From DASZUK01 sp963745595 (GTDB lineage Bacteria > Actinomycetota > Acidimicrobiia > Acidimicrobiales > RAAP-2), in the NCBI GenBank assembly GCA_963745595.1, contig CAVUYB010000033.1, positions 1-64,000 of the forward strand: a stretch of DNA of 64,000 bases, written 5' to 3'. The notes beneath the pieces were generated by a model. It searched no databases. It was given only the letters and a program-made list of their open reading frames with translations, and was not told the origin of the DNA. The position numbers and the translations under genes were made by a program. Shown here in pieces: positions 34,415-42,854 of this stretch (the stretch's first letter is position 1; each line of letters opens with the position of its first letter).

Positions 34415-37059
34415 CAGGTCGGCCAGTGGCCGGCCGTCCCGTCCGGATCGCCGTCATCGACGTCGACGACGAGGTGGGCGGCGGGGAGGAGGCGGCGGAC
34501 GTCGGGCGCGGCGGCGGTCGCCGCAGCGGCGAGCACGACCGTGTCGAACCGGTGCTCGGCACAGAGCCGGGCCAGCCGGGCCGCGGCTGGACGCCACCAG
34601 CCGTCGGCGGCTGCGCCGACGGCGTCGCGGCCGCCGTCTCGTCGTCCGTCCAGCCGTGCACGACGATGCCGTCCGGCGCGAGGAGCTCCTCGGTCTGGGC
34701 TGCCGGTTGCGGGTGGACGACGGTCACCTGGTGCCCCGACCGGCGGAGGAGATGGGCGACGGCCAGCGTCCGGATGTTCGACACCTGGCGGTCGACGACC
34801 AGCACCCGCCGGCCACCGGCGCCGGTCGCCTCGGGTGTCGCGGGCTCGGCTGGTCGGCACCGCCGCCGCCTCGACGCTCGCCGGCACCGGCGCGAGGACG
34901 TCGAGGACCGGCAGCAGCGCCGGCGCGATGGCACCGACGTCGGCGCGGAGCTGGGCCCGTTGCGCCGACGGCAGGGAGACGACGTTGGCGCCGAACGCCT
35001 GGAAACCGCGCCGGTCGGCGAACGAACCGACGGCGACGGCCGCGGCCAGCAGCCGCTCACGAGGGGGGCGGGACCGGTCGATCGTCGCGCCGACGAGCGG
35101 GCACGGGCCGGGTAGGCCCTCGGCCCGGAGCCGCGCTGACCAGACGAGCTGACGCTCGATCGGCAGCCCGGCGACCACCGATGCCGCCGTGGCCAGGACG
35201 ACCCGCTGACCCCCGACGACCTCGTACCACGCGTCGAGCGCCCGGTCGGCCGCGTCGGCCCGGATCTGCACGAGCTGGGGACAGAACGCGGCCAACCGGT
35301 CGGCCGGCACGGCGGCGACCATCTCCGACAGCGGGCGGCCCGACCGTTCGAGGCTGTCGATCAGCAGCCCGACGTGAGCATCCATCCCGCCCTGGGCCCG
35401 GAGCGAGTCGAGCAGGGTGTCGGCCGCCGCGCCGTGGCGACCGAGCCCAGCCAAGGCCTGGGCCCGTCCGGCGGCGACGAAGTGCGGGTCGTACTCGAAC
35501 CCGTCGTCGTCGAGCCCGCCGACTACCCGGTCGAACGCGGCGAGGGCGCCGTCGAACTGCTCCAGCGCCAGCCGGGCGTGGCCTTCGAGCGCATCGGCCA
35601 GGGTAGGGACGGCCGTCACGCGGCGCAGCCGGTCGATCTCGACCAGCGCCTCGTCCGGCCGGTCGAGGGCGAGTAGGCCTTCGACGACCGCCCGCAGCGC
35701 CAATCGGACGGTCGCCGGCTTGGCGCCGTCGGTGACCGCGGCCAGCCGGCAGAGATCGATCCCCTCCTCGTGATGGTGGGCGAGCAGGTGCGATCGGCCA
35801 AGGCTGAGCAGGCCGGTGGCCTGGTCGAGGTCGGAGTCGCCGGCCAGGTCGGCGAAGGCGCTGCGGACGTTCCGGTTCCCCTTGGCCCGCCCGGTGACCG
35901 CCGACTGTAGGTAGCCCCAGTGGGTGATCCGGGCGCCGTCGAGGATCGACAGCGCCAGCTCGATCGTGCCGGCCCGGGCGCCGACCTGCTCGTGGAGCCG
36001 GCCGATCCAATGCCCGCAGGCCCGCCGGAAGAGCCGGCAGGCCGGGTGCGTCATCGTCGTCGACGCCTCCGTGCCGCGCAGGTTGTCGATGTGGACGAGG
36101 TACCCCTCGATGTCGGAAGAGGCGGCCGCCAGCTGGGCCCGCAGCCCGGTCGGGTCCGGGCAGGCCAGTGCCTCGTCGGCGTCCAGCCAGAGGATCCACT
36201 GGCCGCGACAGTGGTCGAGCGCCTCGTTGCGGGCTCGGGCGAAGTCGTCGTCCCAGTACCCCTCGACGACGACCGCGCCGGTCGCCCGGGCAATCTCGAC
36301 CGTGTCGTCGACCGAACCGGTGTCGTAGACGACGACCTCATCGGCGATCGTCCCGAGCGACGCCAGGCAGCGGGGGAGGTTCTCGTGCTCGTCGCGCACG
36401 ATGAGGCAAGCCGACACGAACGGCGTCCCGCCGCTGTTCTCTCGGGGCGGGTTTCCCCCGCCGTGGTGCAGGTACGAGCTCTCGGCGACGACGAGCCGGC
36501 CGTCCCGGCCAGCTCGTTCGGCCAGCGCGGCGACCGGGTCGGGTCCGGCGAGCGCCCGCGCCATCCCGCCGGCGCCGTCGACGAGCGATCGCCGGACGGC
36601 CAACGACGGCCCCGACAGCCGGGATGCCGGGGTCACCACCCCGGCCCGGCCGGCGACCAGCCGGCGGGCGAACGACCGGTGGACGTCCGGCTCGTACGGC
36701 CGGTACGGGACGCCGACGAGCAGCTCGTCCCCGTCCGCGATGTTCGTCCGGGCGGCGGCGGCGGCGACGTCGGGGTCGCCGAGGGCGCCGACGAGCCCGT
36801 CGGTCCAGCCGGTCGTCGGCACGGTGCGCTCGTCGACGACGACGACGATCTCGTGGGTCGGCGGCCGGACCGCCGGCCGGCTCAGTCGTCGCGGACCGCG
36901 CACCCGCCAGCTGCCGGGGTCGGCGGGGGACCGGCCGGGGCCGACGAGCACGACGTCGTCCGGTGCGGCCAGCGTCTCGCCGAGGACGTCGAGGAAGGCC
37001 CGGGTCGCTCGGCGGTCGGTGCCGGCCAGGACGGCGATGGTGACCGGTCGGCGTGGCAT
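34408..37059 (-). CDS. GT2 glycosyltransferase with TPR repeats, two frameshifts
   Basis: This protein of about 883 residues is first in the glycosyltransferase operon. Residues of about 1-200 are a GT-A-like unit (MPRRPVTIAVLAGTDRRATR, PSLAVRRSLVDGAGGMARAL). Residues of about 215-350 are a typical GT2 domain (SACLIVRDEHENLPRCLASL, VVVYDTGSVDDTVEIARATG, QWILWLDADEAL). Residues of about 395-590 form TPR-like repeats (LSLGRSHLLAHHHEEGIDLC, DALEGHARLALEQFDGALAA). The last part switches frame near 34855 and back near 34630. The intermediate frame encodes GRRVLVVDRQVSNIRTLAVA, a GT4-like N-terminal unit. GT2-TPR proteins often glycosylate proteins. The gene is divergent from flagellin with only about 260 bp between them. 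Confidence 0.82.
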   Translation of the reverse strand: MPRRPVTIAVLAGTDRRATRAFLDVLGETLAAPDDVVLVGPGRSPADPGSWRVRGPRRLSRPAVRPPTHEIVVVVDERTVPTTGWTDGLVGALGDPDVAAAAARTNIADGDELLVGVPYRPYEPDVHRSFARRLVAGRAGVVTPASRLSGPSLAVRRSLVDGAGGMARALAGPDPVAALAERAGRDGRLVVAESSYLHHGGGNPPRENSGGTPFVSACLIVRDEHENLPRCLASLGTIADEVVVYDTGSVDDTVEIARATGAVVVEGYWDDDFARARNEALDHCRGQWILWLDADEALACPDPTGLRAQLAAASSDIEGYLVHIDNLRGTEASTTMTHPACRLFRRACGHWIGRLHEQVGARAGTIELALSILDGARITHWGYLQSAVTGRAKGNRNVRSAFADLAGDSDLDQATGLLSLGRSHLLAHHHEEGIDLCRLAAVTDGAKPATVRLALRAVVEGLLALDRPDEALVEIDRLRRVTAVPTLADALEGHARLALEQFDGALAAFDRVVGGLDDDGFEYDPHFVAAGRAQALAGLGRHGAAADTLLDSLRAQGGMDAHVGLLIDSLERSGRPLSEMVAAVPADRLAAFCPQLVQIRADAADRALDAWYEVVGGQRVVLATAASVVAGLPIERQLVWSARLRAEGLPGPCPLVGATIDRSRPPRERLLAAAVAVGSFADRRGFQAFGANVVSLPSAQRAQLRADVGAIAPALLPVLDVLAPVPASVEAAAVPTSRARDTRGDRRRWPAGAGRRPPGVEHPDAGRRPSPPPVGAPGDRRPPATGSPDRGAPRAGRHRRARLDGRRDGGRDAVGAAADGWWRPAAARLARLCAEHRFDTVVLAAAATAAAPDVRRLLPAAHLVVDVDDGDPDGTAGHWPTWC

Positions 37060-37173
37060 CTCGGGCGGTCCCCCAGTCGATCCGGGCGCCCGGCCGTCCG
37101 GGTGCCTCCGGACGGACCCATCGGCAGAAACGGGCCGCGGCTCAAGTCGAGAGCTCGACCCCGGAACGGGCGC

Positions 37174-37200
37174 TCAAGTCGGGCGGGCCGGCGGCCGATA
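37174..37200 (+). promoter_or_regulatory. FliA promoter of flagellin
   Basis: TCAAG (37174-37178), a 15-nt spacer, GCCGATA (37194-37200), followed by G. With the preceding C and following T it reads CTCAAGT-N14-GCCGATAG, identical to the fliM site. The predicted transcript start leaves a leader of about 110 nt that carries the CsrA-type hairpin. Confidence 0.85.
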
Positions 37201-37277
37201 GCAACCTCGGTTCGTCAAGACGGCGGGCCACCGGCCGGTGGCACGTCGTCACCGGCCGGAGCAGTACCCAGGAACCA

Positions 37278-37312
37278 GCTGCACATGGACGTGCAGCCCA
37301 GCGAACGGAGGA
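37278..37312 (+). promoter_or_regulatory. CsrA-type binding region in flagellin leader
   Basis: A perfect 7-bp stem GCTGCAC/GTGCAGC (37278-37284/37291-37297) closes a 6-nt loop ATGGAC with GGA in the loop. The loop region ACATGGACGT closely fits the CsrA consensus ACARGGAUGU. A second GGA site is the Shine-Dalgarno itself (CGGAGGAT, 37306-37313). An upstream hairpin plus an SD-overlapping site is how CsrA represses hag in Bacillus. Binding here is inferred. Confidence 0.72.
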
Positions 37313-37317
37313 TACGG

Positions 37318-38151
37318 ATGTCTTCTCTCGTGGTCGACACCAACCTTTCAGCCATCACAGCGCTGAACGACCTGAATGCTACGAACAGCAAGATGGCCTC
37401 GGCCATCCGGGAGCTGTCCTCGGGCCTCCAGGTCCAGACAGCCGCCGACGGTCCGGCCCAGTACGTCACCAGCCAGGCGCTGGAGTCGCAGGCCAACGGC
37501 TACTCGACGGCCATCGCCAATGCCCAGGACGGCGTCTCGTTGATCCAGACCGCGTCGGGAGCGCTCAACCAGATCTCGTCCATCCTGCAGACGATGGACC
37601 AACTGGCGCTCTCCTCGGCGAACGGCGCGACCAACGACGCCACGTCGCTGGCGGCCAACCAGCAGGAGTTCGCCGCACTGCAGTCCGACATCAACCAGAT
37701 CGCCGGCACGACCAGCTTCGGCCAGACCACCCTGCTCGACGGTTCGTTCTCGAGCCAGACCCTGCAGGTCGGGGCGTTCGACCTGTCGAACCAGCAGATC
37801 AGCCTGTCCATCGCCGCCGCGACAGCCGGCGCGCTGGGCGTGACCTCCGGCGTCGTGGGCGTCGGCTCGGCGTCGTCGGCCCAGGCGGCGGTGACCGCGG
37901 TGCAGAGCGCGATCTCGTCGGTCGACAGCATCGAGGCGTCGGTCGGCGCGGTGCAGAACGAGCTGCAGGCCATCGTGGCCAACCTGACGGTCGGGCAGCA
38001 GAACCTCTCGGCCGCCGACAGCCAGCTCGTCGACGTGAACATGGCTCAGGAGATGACCTCGTTCTCGACCGACCAGATCCTGGAGCAGACCGGCGTCGCC
38101 ATGCTGTCCCAGGCCCAGCAGGCACCGCAGTTGGTCCTCAAGCTCATCTGA
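37318..38151 (+). CDS. fliC: flagellin
   Basis: This 277-residue flagellin is the filament subunit. The conserved D0/D1 N-terminus (NLSAITALNDLNATNSKMAS, AIRELSSGLQVQTAADGPAQ, ANAQDGVSLIQTASGALNQI) and C-terminus (NLSAADSQLVDVNMAQEMTS, ILEQTGVAMLSQAQQAPQLV) are complete. The variable centre is only about 50-70 residues and Ser/Ala/Gly-rich, which makes it a short flagellin. ATG 37318 has GGAGG six bases upstream. It has its own FliA promoter and a CsrA-type leader hairpin, and it stands next to a glycosyltransferase operon, so glycosylation of the Ser/Thr-rich surface is plausible. Confidence 0.96.
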   Translation: MSSLVVDTNLSAITALNDLNATNSKMASAIRELSSGLQVQTAADGPAQYVTSQALESQANGYSTAIANAQDGVSLIQTASGALNQISSILQTMDQLALSSANGATNDATSLAANQQEFAALQSDINQIAGTTSFGQTTLLDGSFSSQTLQVGAFDLSNQQISLSIAAATAGALGVTSGVVGVGSASSAQAAVTAVQSAISSVDSIEASVGAVQNELQAIVANLTVGQQNLSAADSQLVDVNMAQEMTSFSTDQILEQTGVAMLSQAQQAPQLVLKLI

Positions 38152-38211
38152 TGATCCGCCGGGCTCGTCCCGGCCCCGACGCCGACTTCTTCTCTTCTCC
38201 TTGTCGGCTCC

Positions 38212-38233
38212 GGGGCCGGGCCAGCCCGGCCCC
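38212..38233 (+). terminator. strong hairpin after flagellin
   Basis: A perfect 9-bp stem GGGGCCGGG/CCCGGCCCC (38212-38220/38225-38233) encloses CCAG. No T-run follows. It lies 60 bases past the flagellin stop and could be a terminator, an attenuator lowering read-through into fliD, or a 3' mRNA stabiliser. Confidence 0.45.
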
Positions 38234-38297
38234 TCCATGAGGTGCGGGGCCGGTCCGGCCGCCCCGGTGGGATACGGACCAGAGAGGTGGTGGTGAG

Positions 38298-40805
38298 ATG
38301 ACACTGGCCAGTGTCAACGGGGCCAACGGGAACCAGATCGTCGTCAACGGGCTCGTCTCGGGCATCAACACCACCGCCGTGATCCAGGCGCTGCTCCAGG
38401 GCTACCAGGCGCCGATCACGAACACCGAGGAACAGCAGGCCACCGAGACCGCCCAGGCCGACGACTACCGGGCCCTGAACAACGACTTCCAGGCGGTGCA
38501 GACAGCCGCCGAGGCGCTGTCGACCCAGTCGTCGTGGAACCTGGCTACGGCCACCACGTCCAACGCCGACGTCGCCACCGCGACAGCCGCCGCCGGGGCC
38601 CAGACGGGCTCGCTCGCCTTCACCGTCAACCAACTGGCCCAGGCCAACGTGCTGGCCTCGTCGTCCGGCGTGTCGTCGGAGGGCCAGATCGTCACGACGT
38701 CGCCATCCCTGCTGGTGGCCACCGGCGCGGCGGCCCTGGGTTTCAGCGGCGTGAGCGCCGACCCCGGGCTTTCGATCGGCTCGCACACCGTCACCGTGAC
38801 CCAGGCATCGGCCGCGGCCACCGTCACCGGCCAGACGGCCCTGGCCACATCGACGGCCGTCGTGGCCGGGGCGAACGACACCGTCGACGTCACAGTGGAC
38901 GGCTCGGCGTACACGTTGACCCTGGCCGCCGGCACAGCCGACAGCCCGACGCAGCTCGCGGCGGCGCTCGACGCCGCGGCGACCGCGGCCGGCGCGCCGG
39001 TACAGGCCTCGGTCGGTCCGACCGGTGCCCTCCAGCTGGCGTCGGCCCGGCAGGGTAGCCAGGCCTCGTTGACGGTGACCGGCGGCGACGCCCTCTCGAC
39101 GCTCGGTCTGTCGGTCGGCCAGTCGGCGACCGGCGCCGACGCCATCGTGTCGGTCGACGGGACGGACACGACCCTGTCGTCGATCGACTCCGGCCAGCAG
39201 GTGACGTTGGGCACGCCGACCGGCAGCATCGTCGCCACCATCGCCGGCGGACCGAACGCGGCCGGCTCGCTGGTGGCGGCCGGCACGGCCGATGCGGCGA
39301 ACGTCGCCACCGGCAGCGGCAGCCTGTCCCAGGTCGTCTCGGCCATCAACGATTCGGGGCTGGCGGCCACCGCGGCGGCCATCCAGCTCGCTTCCGGCCA
39401 GTACATCCTGCAGGTCTCGGCCAACCAGACGGGCGAGAACGGCGCGGTGACGATCGACCAGTCGGCGCTGGCCGGGTCACCGCTGGGCCGCGTCAACACC
39501 ATCGCCGAGGCGCAGGACGCCACCGTCTCGGTCGGTGGCGCCAGCGGGTACACGCTCAGCTCGTCGAGCGACACGTTCGGCAACCTCCTCCCGGGCACCG
39601 CCATCACCGTGGCGTCCATCGGCCAGGCCACGGTGACGGTGACGCCGGACGCGTCCGGCGAGGCGGCCAAGGTCTCGACGCTCGTCGCCGCCGCCAACAA
39701 GGCCCTGTCGGATATCACAACCATCGCTGGCTACAACGAGGCCACCAAGAAGGCCGGCCCGTTGATGGGATCGGCCGTGGTCGAAGGGCTCCAGCAGCAG
39801 ATCCTCTCGATCGTCGGCAGTGTCTCGGGCACGTCGACACTCGGCGACTCCGCCGACGTCGGCATCACCCTCAACTCGGACGGCACGCTCAGCTTCGACC
39901 AGGACGCGTTCGAGTCGGCCTACAGCGCCAACCCGAAGGCGGTGGCCGCCCTCTTCACCCAGGGGGCGACGTTCACGCCGTCCGCGTCCGGTCAGGCTGG
40001 CGAGGTCAGCCTGGTCTACGCCGGCAACGACACCCAGACCGGCAGCTACGACGTGACCGTGAGCCACTCGGCCACCCAGGCGACCGACGCCGGCGCCGCG
40101 GTCGGCGGCGGGACGATCGGCACGGCCGAGACGTTGACGTTCGAGCAGAACGGGATCTCCGTCGACTACAGCACGTCGACCGGGGAGAGCCTGGCGTCGG
40201 TCGAGACCGGGCTGAACCAGGTCTTCGCGGCGGCCGGTCTGACAGTGACGGCCCAGCTGACCGGCGGCGGCACGCAGCTCCAGGTGACGAGCAACGGCTA
40301 CGGCAGTGCCCAGGCGTTCGACGTTACGTCCACGGCCAGCGGGGCCGGCACGACCGGGCTGGCGGGCCCGACAGCCGGCCAGCCGGTGACCTTCGCCGGG
40401 ACCGACGTGGCCGGGACGATCAACGGGGTGGCCGCCACCGGTAACGGGCAGGTCCTTTCCGCCCCCAGTGACGACCCGACGCTGGCCGGCTTCTCGGTGC
40501 TCGTCAACGCGACCGGGATCAGCGCGACAACCGACATCGGGACGATCAGCTACCGGCCCGGGGTGGCCCAGCAGCTCGTCTCGGCGATGAACGGCGCCAC
40601 CGACGCGTCGTCCGGTTCGATCACGAATGCCATCAACACCCTCAACGCCGAGGCCACAGGGCTCAATTCGCAGATCGCCATGTTGGAGAAGCTCGAGAGC
40701 TCGCAGCAGGCCGTGCTCGAGCAGGAGTTCGCGACGATGGAGACGAACCTCGGGAGCCTGAAGAACGAGAGCTCACAGCTCGCCAGTCAGATCGCCGATC
40801 TGTGA
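38298..40805 (+). CDS. fliD: flagellar filament cap FliD
   Basis: This 835-residue protein is a long FliD (typical length 450-650). The N-terminus has the FliD signature (QIVVNGLVSGINTTAVIQAL, YQAPITNTEEQQAT). The C-terminus has the conserved part (SLNSDGTLSFDQDAFESAYS-like region at about residues 525-550 and ending LNAEATGLNSQIAMLEKLES plus a coiled coil). The large Ala/Thr/Gly-rich middle contains several flagellin-hook-IN-like modules, explaining the length. FliD caps the filament and folds incoming flagellin. A GGTGGTGAG site precedes the ATG, and the stop overlaps the fliS start. Confidence 0.94.
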   Translation: MTLASVNGANGNQIVVNGLVSGINTTAVIQALLQGYQAPITNTEEQQATETAQADDYRALNNDFQAVQTAAEALSTQSSWNLATATTSNADVATATAAAGAQTGSLAFTVNQLAQANVLASSSGVSSEGQIVTTSPSLLVATGAAALGFSGVSADPGLSIGSHTVTVTQASAAATVTGQTALATSTAVVAGANDTVDVTVDGSAYTLTLAAGTADSPTQLAAALDAAATAAGAPVQASVGPTGALQLASARQGSQASLTVTGGDALSTLGLSVGQSATGADAIVSVDGTDTTLSSIDSGQQVTLGTPTGSIVATIAGGPNAAGSLVAAGTADAANVATGSGSLSQVVSAINDSGLAATAAAIQLASGQYILQVSANQTGENGAVTIDQSALAGSPLGRVNTIAEAQDATVSVGGASGYTLSSSSDTFGNLLPGTAITVASIGQATVTVTPDASGEAAKVSTLVAAANKALSDITTIAGYNEATKKAGPLMGSAVVEGLQQQILSIVGSVSGTSTLGDSADVGITLNSDGTLSFDQDAFESAYSANPKAVAALFTQGATFTPSASGQAGEVSLVYAGNDTQTGSYDVTVSHSATQATDAGAAVGGGTIGTAETLTFEQNGISVDYSTSTGESLASVETGLNQVFAAAGLTVTAQLTGGGTQLQVTSNGYGSAQAFDVTSTASGAGTTGLAGPTAGQPVTFAGTDVAGTINGVAATGNGQVLSAPSDDPTLAGFSVLVNATGISATTDIGTISYRPGVAQQLVSAMNGATDASSGSITNAINTLNAEATGLNSQIAMLEKLESSQQAVLEQEFATMETNLGSLKNESSQLASQIADL

Positions 40806-41251
40806 CGACCGCCCCGGCTCCGCCAGTCGCTGGCCCGACCGCCAATGGTCCCGCGGCCGTCGCGTCCGCCGAGCGGGCCGAGGCGTTGCGCCGCCGCTAC
40901 CTGGCCGACCAGGTCGAGACGGCGTCGCCGGAGCAGCGGCTGCTCATGCTGTTGGCGCGGCTGGGCCACGACCTTCGGATGGCCGAGGACGGGTTCGCGG
41001 CCGGTGACCTCAAGGTCGTCAACGACGGCCTCGTCCACGCCCAGCAGATCGTGCTCGTCCTCCGGGACAGCCTCGACGGCGAGTGGACCGGCGCGGCGTC
41101 GCTACGGACCGTCTACACCTTCGTCCACCAGCGGTTGGTGACCGCCAACCTGCAGAAGGACCGGGCCCTCCTGCCCGCCTGCGTCGACATCGTCGACCGG
41201 ATCACCGAGGCCAACGCGGCCGCTCTTGCCGGCACGGTGCCCGTTGGCTGA
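40802..41251 (+). CDS. fliS: flagellin chaperone FliS
   Basis: This 149-residue helical protein matches FliS. The motif RRRYLADQVETASPEQRLLM resembles the family's YxxxxVxTASPxeLixmLYdG. LKVVNDGLVHAQQIVLVLRD and LRTVYTFVHQRLVTANLQKD form the helical bundle. It binds the flagellin C-terminus and prevents premature polymerisation. The start GTG overlaps the fliD stop by four bases. The N-terminal 25 residues are a Pro/Ala extension. Confidence 0.93.
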   Translation: MTTAPAPPVAGPTANGPAAVASAERAEALRRRYLADQVETASPEQRLLMLLARLGHDLRMAEDGFAAGDLKVVNDGLVHAQQIVLVLRDSLDGEWTGAASLRTVYTFVHQRLVTANLQKDRALLPACVDIVDRITEANAAALAGTVPVG

Positions 41252-41558
41252 CCTCGCCTCTGACGTCGTGAGCACGGCCGGTCAGTGGGACGCCGTGCTC
41301 GATGAGATGGAGCGGCGGCTGGACCGCTGGTGGGCGGCGGTGCACGGCGAGGCTCCGTTCCCGCCGGCCTACCGGTTGCCGGACGGCCTCGGGCCGGTAC
41401 CGAGCCGCTTGCGTTCGCGGGCGGCGACGGTCCTGGCGGCCCAGCGCGACGTCGAAAACGCGATGGGCGCTCGGCGGGCCGCGCTCGGCGCGCTGTTGCG
41501 CCAGAGCACGACGCCCCGCCCGTCATCGGTGGCCTGTTTCGTCGACCGTCGGGCGTGA
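41244..41558 (+). CDS. small helical protein, FliT-position
   Basis: This protein of about 104 residues (TTG 41244 overlaps the fliS stop) has two helical stretches (AGQWDAVLDEMERRLDRWWA and SRLRSRAATVLAAQRDVENA). Its size and its place directly after fliS suggest a FliT-like export chaperone for FliD. FliT is too variable to confirm by eye. The start codon is uncertain because TTG 41226 and GTG 41268 are also in frame. Confidence 0.55.
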   Translation: MADLASDVVSTAGQWDAVLDEMERRLDRWWAAVHGEAPFPPAYRLPDGLGPVPSRLRSRAATVLAAQRDVENAMGARRAALGALLRQSTTPRPSSVACFVDRRA

Positions 41559-41614
41559 GCCCGCCCGTTAAGCGGTGCGTGAGCCCGCCTCGTTAGGCGG
41601 CGCGTGAGCCGCCC
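41556..41614 (+). repeat. short imperfect tandem repeat with small hairpins
   Basis: The element GCGTGAGCCCGCC(C/T)CGTTA recurs in two to three imperfect copies of about 25 bp. Each can form a short stem around CGTTA (CGCC/GGCG). It lies in the 226-bp gap between the fliS unit and the flgB promoter and may act as a terminator region. Confidence 0.45.
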
Positions 41615-41654
41615 GCGCCGACTCGTCGGCGGAGGACGGCGGGAAGAGAATCCC

Positions 41655-41681
41655 TCAAGGCCGACCGGCGAGCGTCCGATG
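41655..41681 (+). promoter_or_regulatory. FliA promoter for the flgB operon
   Basis: TCAAG (41655-41659), a 15-nt spacer, TCCGATG (41675-41681), followed by A. It has the same spacing as the other FliA sites with one change in the first base of the -10. It is placed about 100 bases upstream of flgB, the first gene of the rod-ring-hook operon. Confidence 0.7.
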
Positions 41682-41784
41682 AGACTCCCGGCGGCTCGAG
41701 GGATCGGCCGCTGACGTCGCCCAGGACGGGCCCAGGGACGGCGCGCGCCGCGCGTGCCGGTACAGATGTCCGGAGGGTGCGCCA

Positions 41785-42132
41785 GTGGATGGCCAGATCG
41801 TCGATGTCCTGCAGTTCGCGCTGGATGGCGTGCAGCAGCAACAGACGTCGGTGGCCAACAACCTCGCCAACCTCGACACGCCGAACTACACCGACACGGA
41901 GACGACGTTCCAGCAGAGCCTGACCCAGGCGCTCGATGCCAGCGGCGGCGGGACGGCGACCATCACCGACGTGCCGTCGACCAGCGCGGCAGGGACGGAC
42001 GGCAACAACGTCGACCTGGCGTCCGAGCTGACCGAGGCGGAGCAGTCCACCCTGCAGTACCAGGCCTTGAGCGAGTCCATCAACGCCCAGTTCCGCCTCG
42101 TCCAGGGCGCGTCCGGAGGGAGCTTCACGTGA
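41785..42132 (+). CDS. flgB: flagellar rod protein FlgB
   Basis: This 115-residue proximal rod protein has the axial signature (VLQFALDGVQQQQTSVANNL, ANLDTPNYTDTETTFQQSL) and a C-terminal helix (AEQSTLQYQALSESINAQFR). It starts at GTG 41785, and its stop overlaps the flgC GTG. It builds the proximal rod with FlgC and FliE. It is the first gene of a long co-directional operon that reaches flgE. Confidence 0.93.
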   Translation: MDGQIVDVLQFALDGVQQQQTSVANNLANLDTPNYTDTETTFQQSLTQALDASGGGTATITDVPSTSAAGTDGNNVDLASELTEAEQSTLQYQALSESINAQFRLVQGASGGSFT

Positions 42133-42539
42133 GCATGTTCGGGATCCTGCCCATCGCCGCGTCCGGCGCCGATGCCATGCAGACGTGGATCGACACGGCC
42201 GCCGGCAACGTCGCCAACATGGACGACGCCGTGTCGATGACACAGCCGGCGTACGCCCAACAGACGCCGATCCTCGCCCCCGCCGGCAACCTGGCGCCGG
42301 GCACACCGGCCCAGGGAGTGGCCGTCACGTCCATCCAGCTCGGCGACACGACAGGTGTCGTCAGCGACGATCCGGGCAGCCCGTTGGCCAACGCGACAGG
42401 CGAGGTCAAGCTGCCGGACGTCTCGATGGCCGACCAGCTCACCGGGATGATCGAGGCCCAGGAGAACTACCAGGCCGACACCGTCGTCATGCAGCGGGCG
42501 CAGACGGCCTACTCGGCCGGCCTGGCCATCGGGAGCTGA
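42129..42539 (+). CDS. flgC: flagellar rod protein FlgC
   Basis: This 136-residue rod protein has an N-terminus FGILPIAASGADAMQTWIDT with AAGNVANMDDAVSMTQPAYA, and ends with the FlgC-like GMIEAQENYQADTVVMQRAQ element. It overlaps flgB by four bases and precedes fliE. The usual ANANT-type motif is altered to VANMD, which is within the variation of the family. Confidence 0.92.
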   Translation: MSMFGILPIAASGADAMQTWIDTAAGNVANMDDAVSMTQPAYAQQTPILAPAGNLAPGTPAQGVAVTSIQLGDTTGVVSDDPGSPLANATGEVKLPDVSMADQLTGMIEAQENYQADTVVMQRAQTAYSAGLAIGS

Positions 42540-42541
42540 CC

Positions 42542-42847
42542 GTGATCCCCGCCATCCCGCCCATCTCACCGCTGCCGGCCACGCCACCGCCCGCCGCCGC
42601 GACGTCGACGACCGAGACGTCACCGACCGACGAGAGCTTCGCCACAGTGCTCGGCAACGCCCTCGACTCGGTCCAGCAGACCCAGAACACCGCCGCCACC
42701 GACGAGGCCCAGGCGGCGGCCGGTCAGGGCAGCCTGACCGACACGATGATCGCCGCGTCCGAGGCGTCGCTCGACACGCAGGTGACGACGTCGCTCATGG
42801 ACAAGGGTCTGGCCGCGTACACGTCGATCGCCGACATGACGCTCTGA
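42542..42847 (+). CDS. fliE: flagellar hook-basal body protein FliE
   Basis: This 101-residue protein has a Pro/Ala/Thr-rich N-terminus and a C-terminal FliE helix pair (ESFATVLGNALDSVQQTQNT, SLTDTMIAASEASLDTQVTT, then LMDKGLAAYTSIADMTL). FliE links the MS-ring to the rod. GTG 42542 follows the flgC stop by two bases. Confidence 0.92.
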   Translation: MIPAIPPISPLPATPPPAAATSTTETSPTDESFATVLGNALDSVQQTQNTAATDEAQAAAGQGSLTDTMIAASEASLDTQVTTSLMDKGLAAYTSIADMTL

Positions 42848-42854
42848 TCGACCG

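Noticed and set aside
42179..42250. FlgC as a truncated or decayed rod protein
   Set aside because: The ANANT-type motif is altered, but the C-terminal FlgC element, length, overlap with flgB and position are all normal, so it is kept as flgC.
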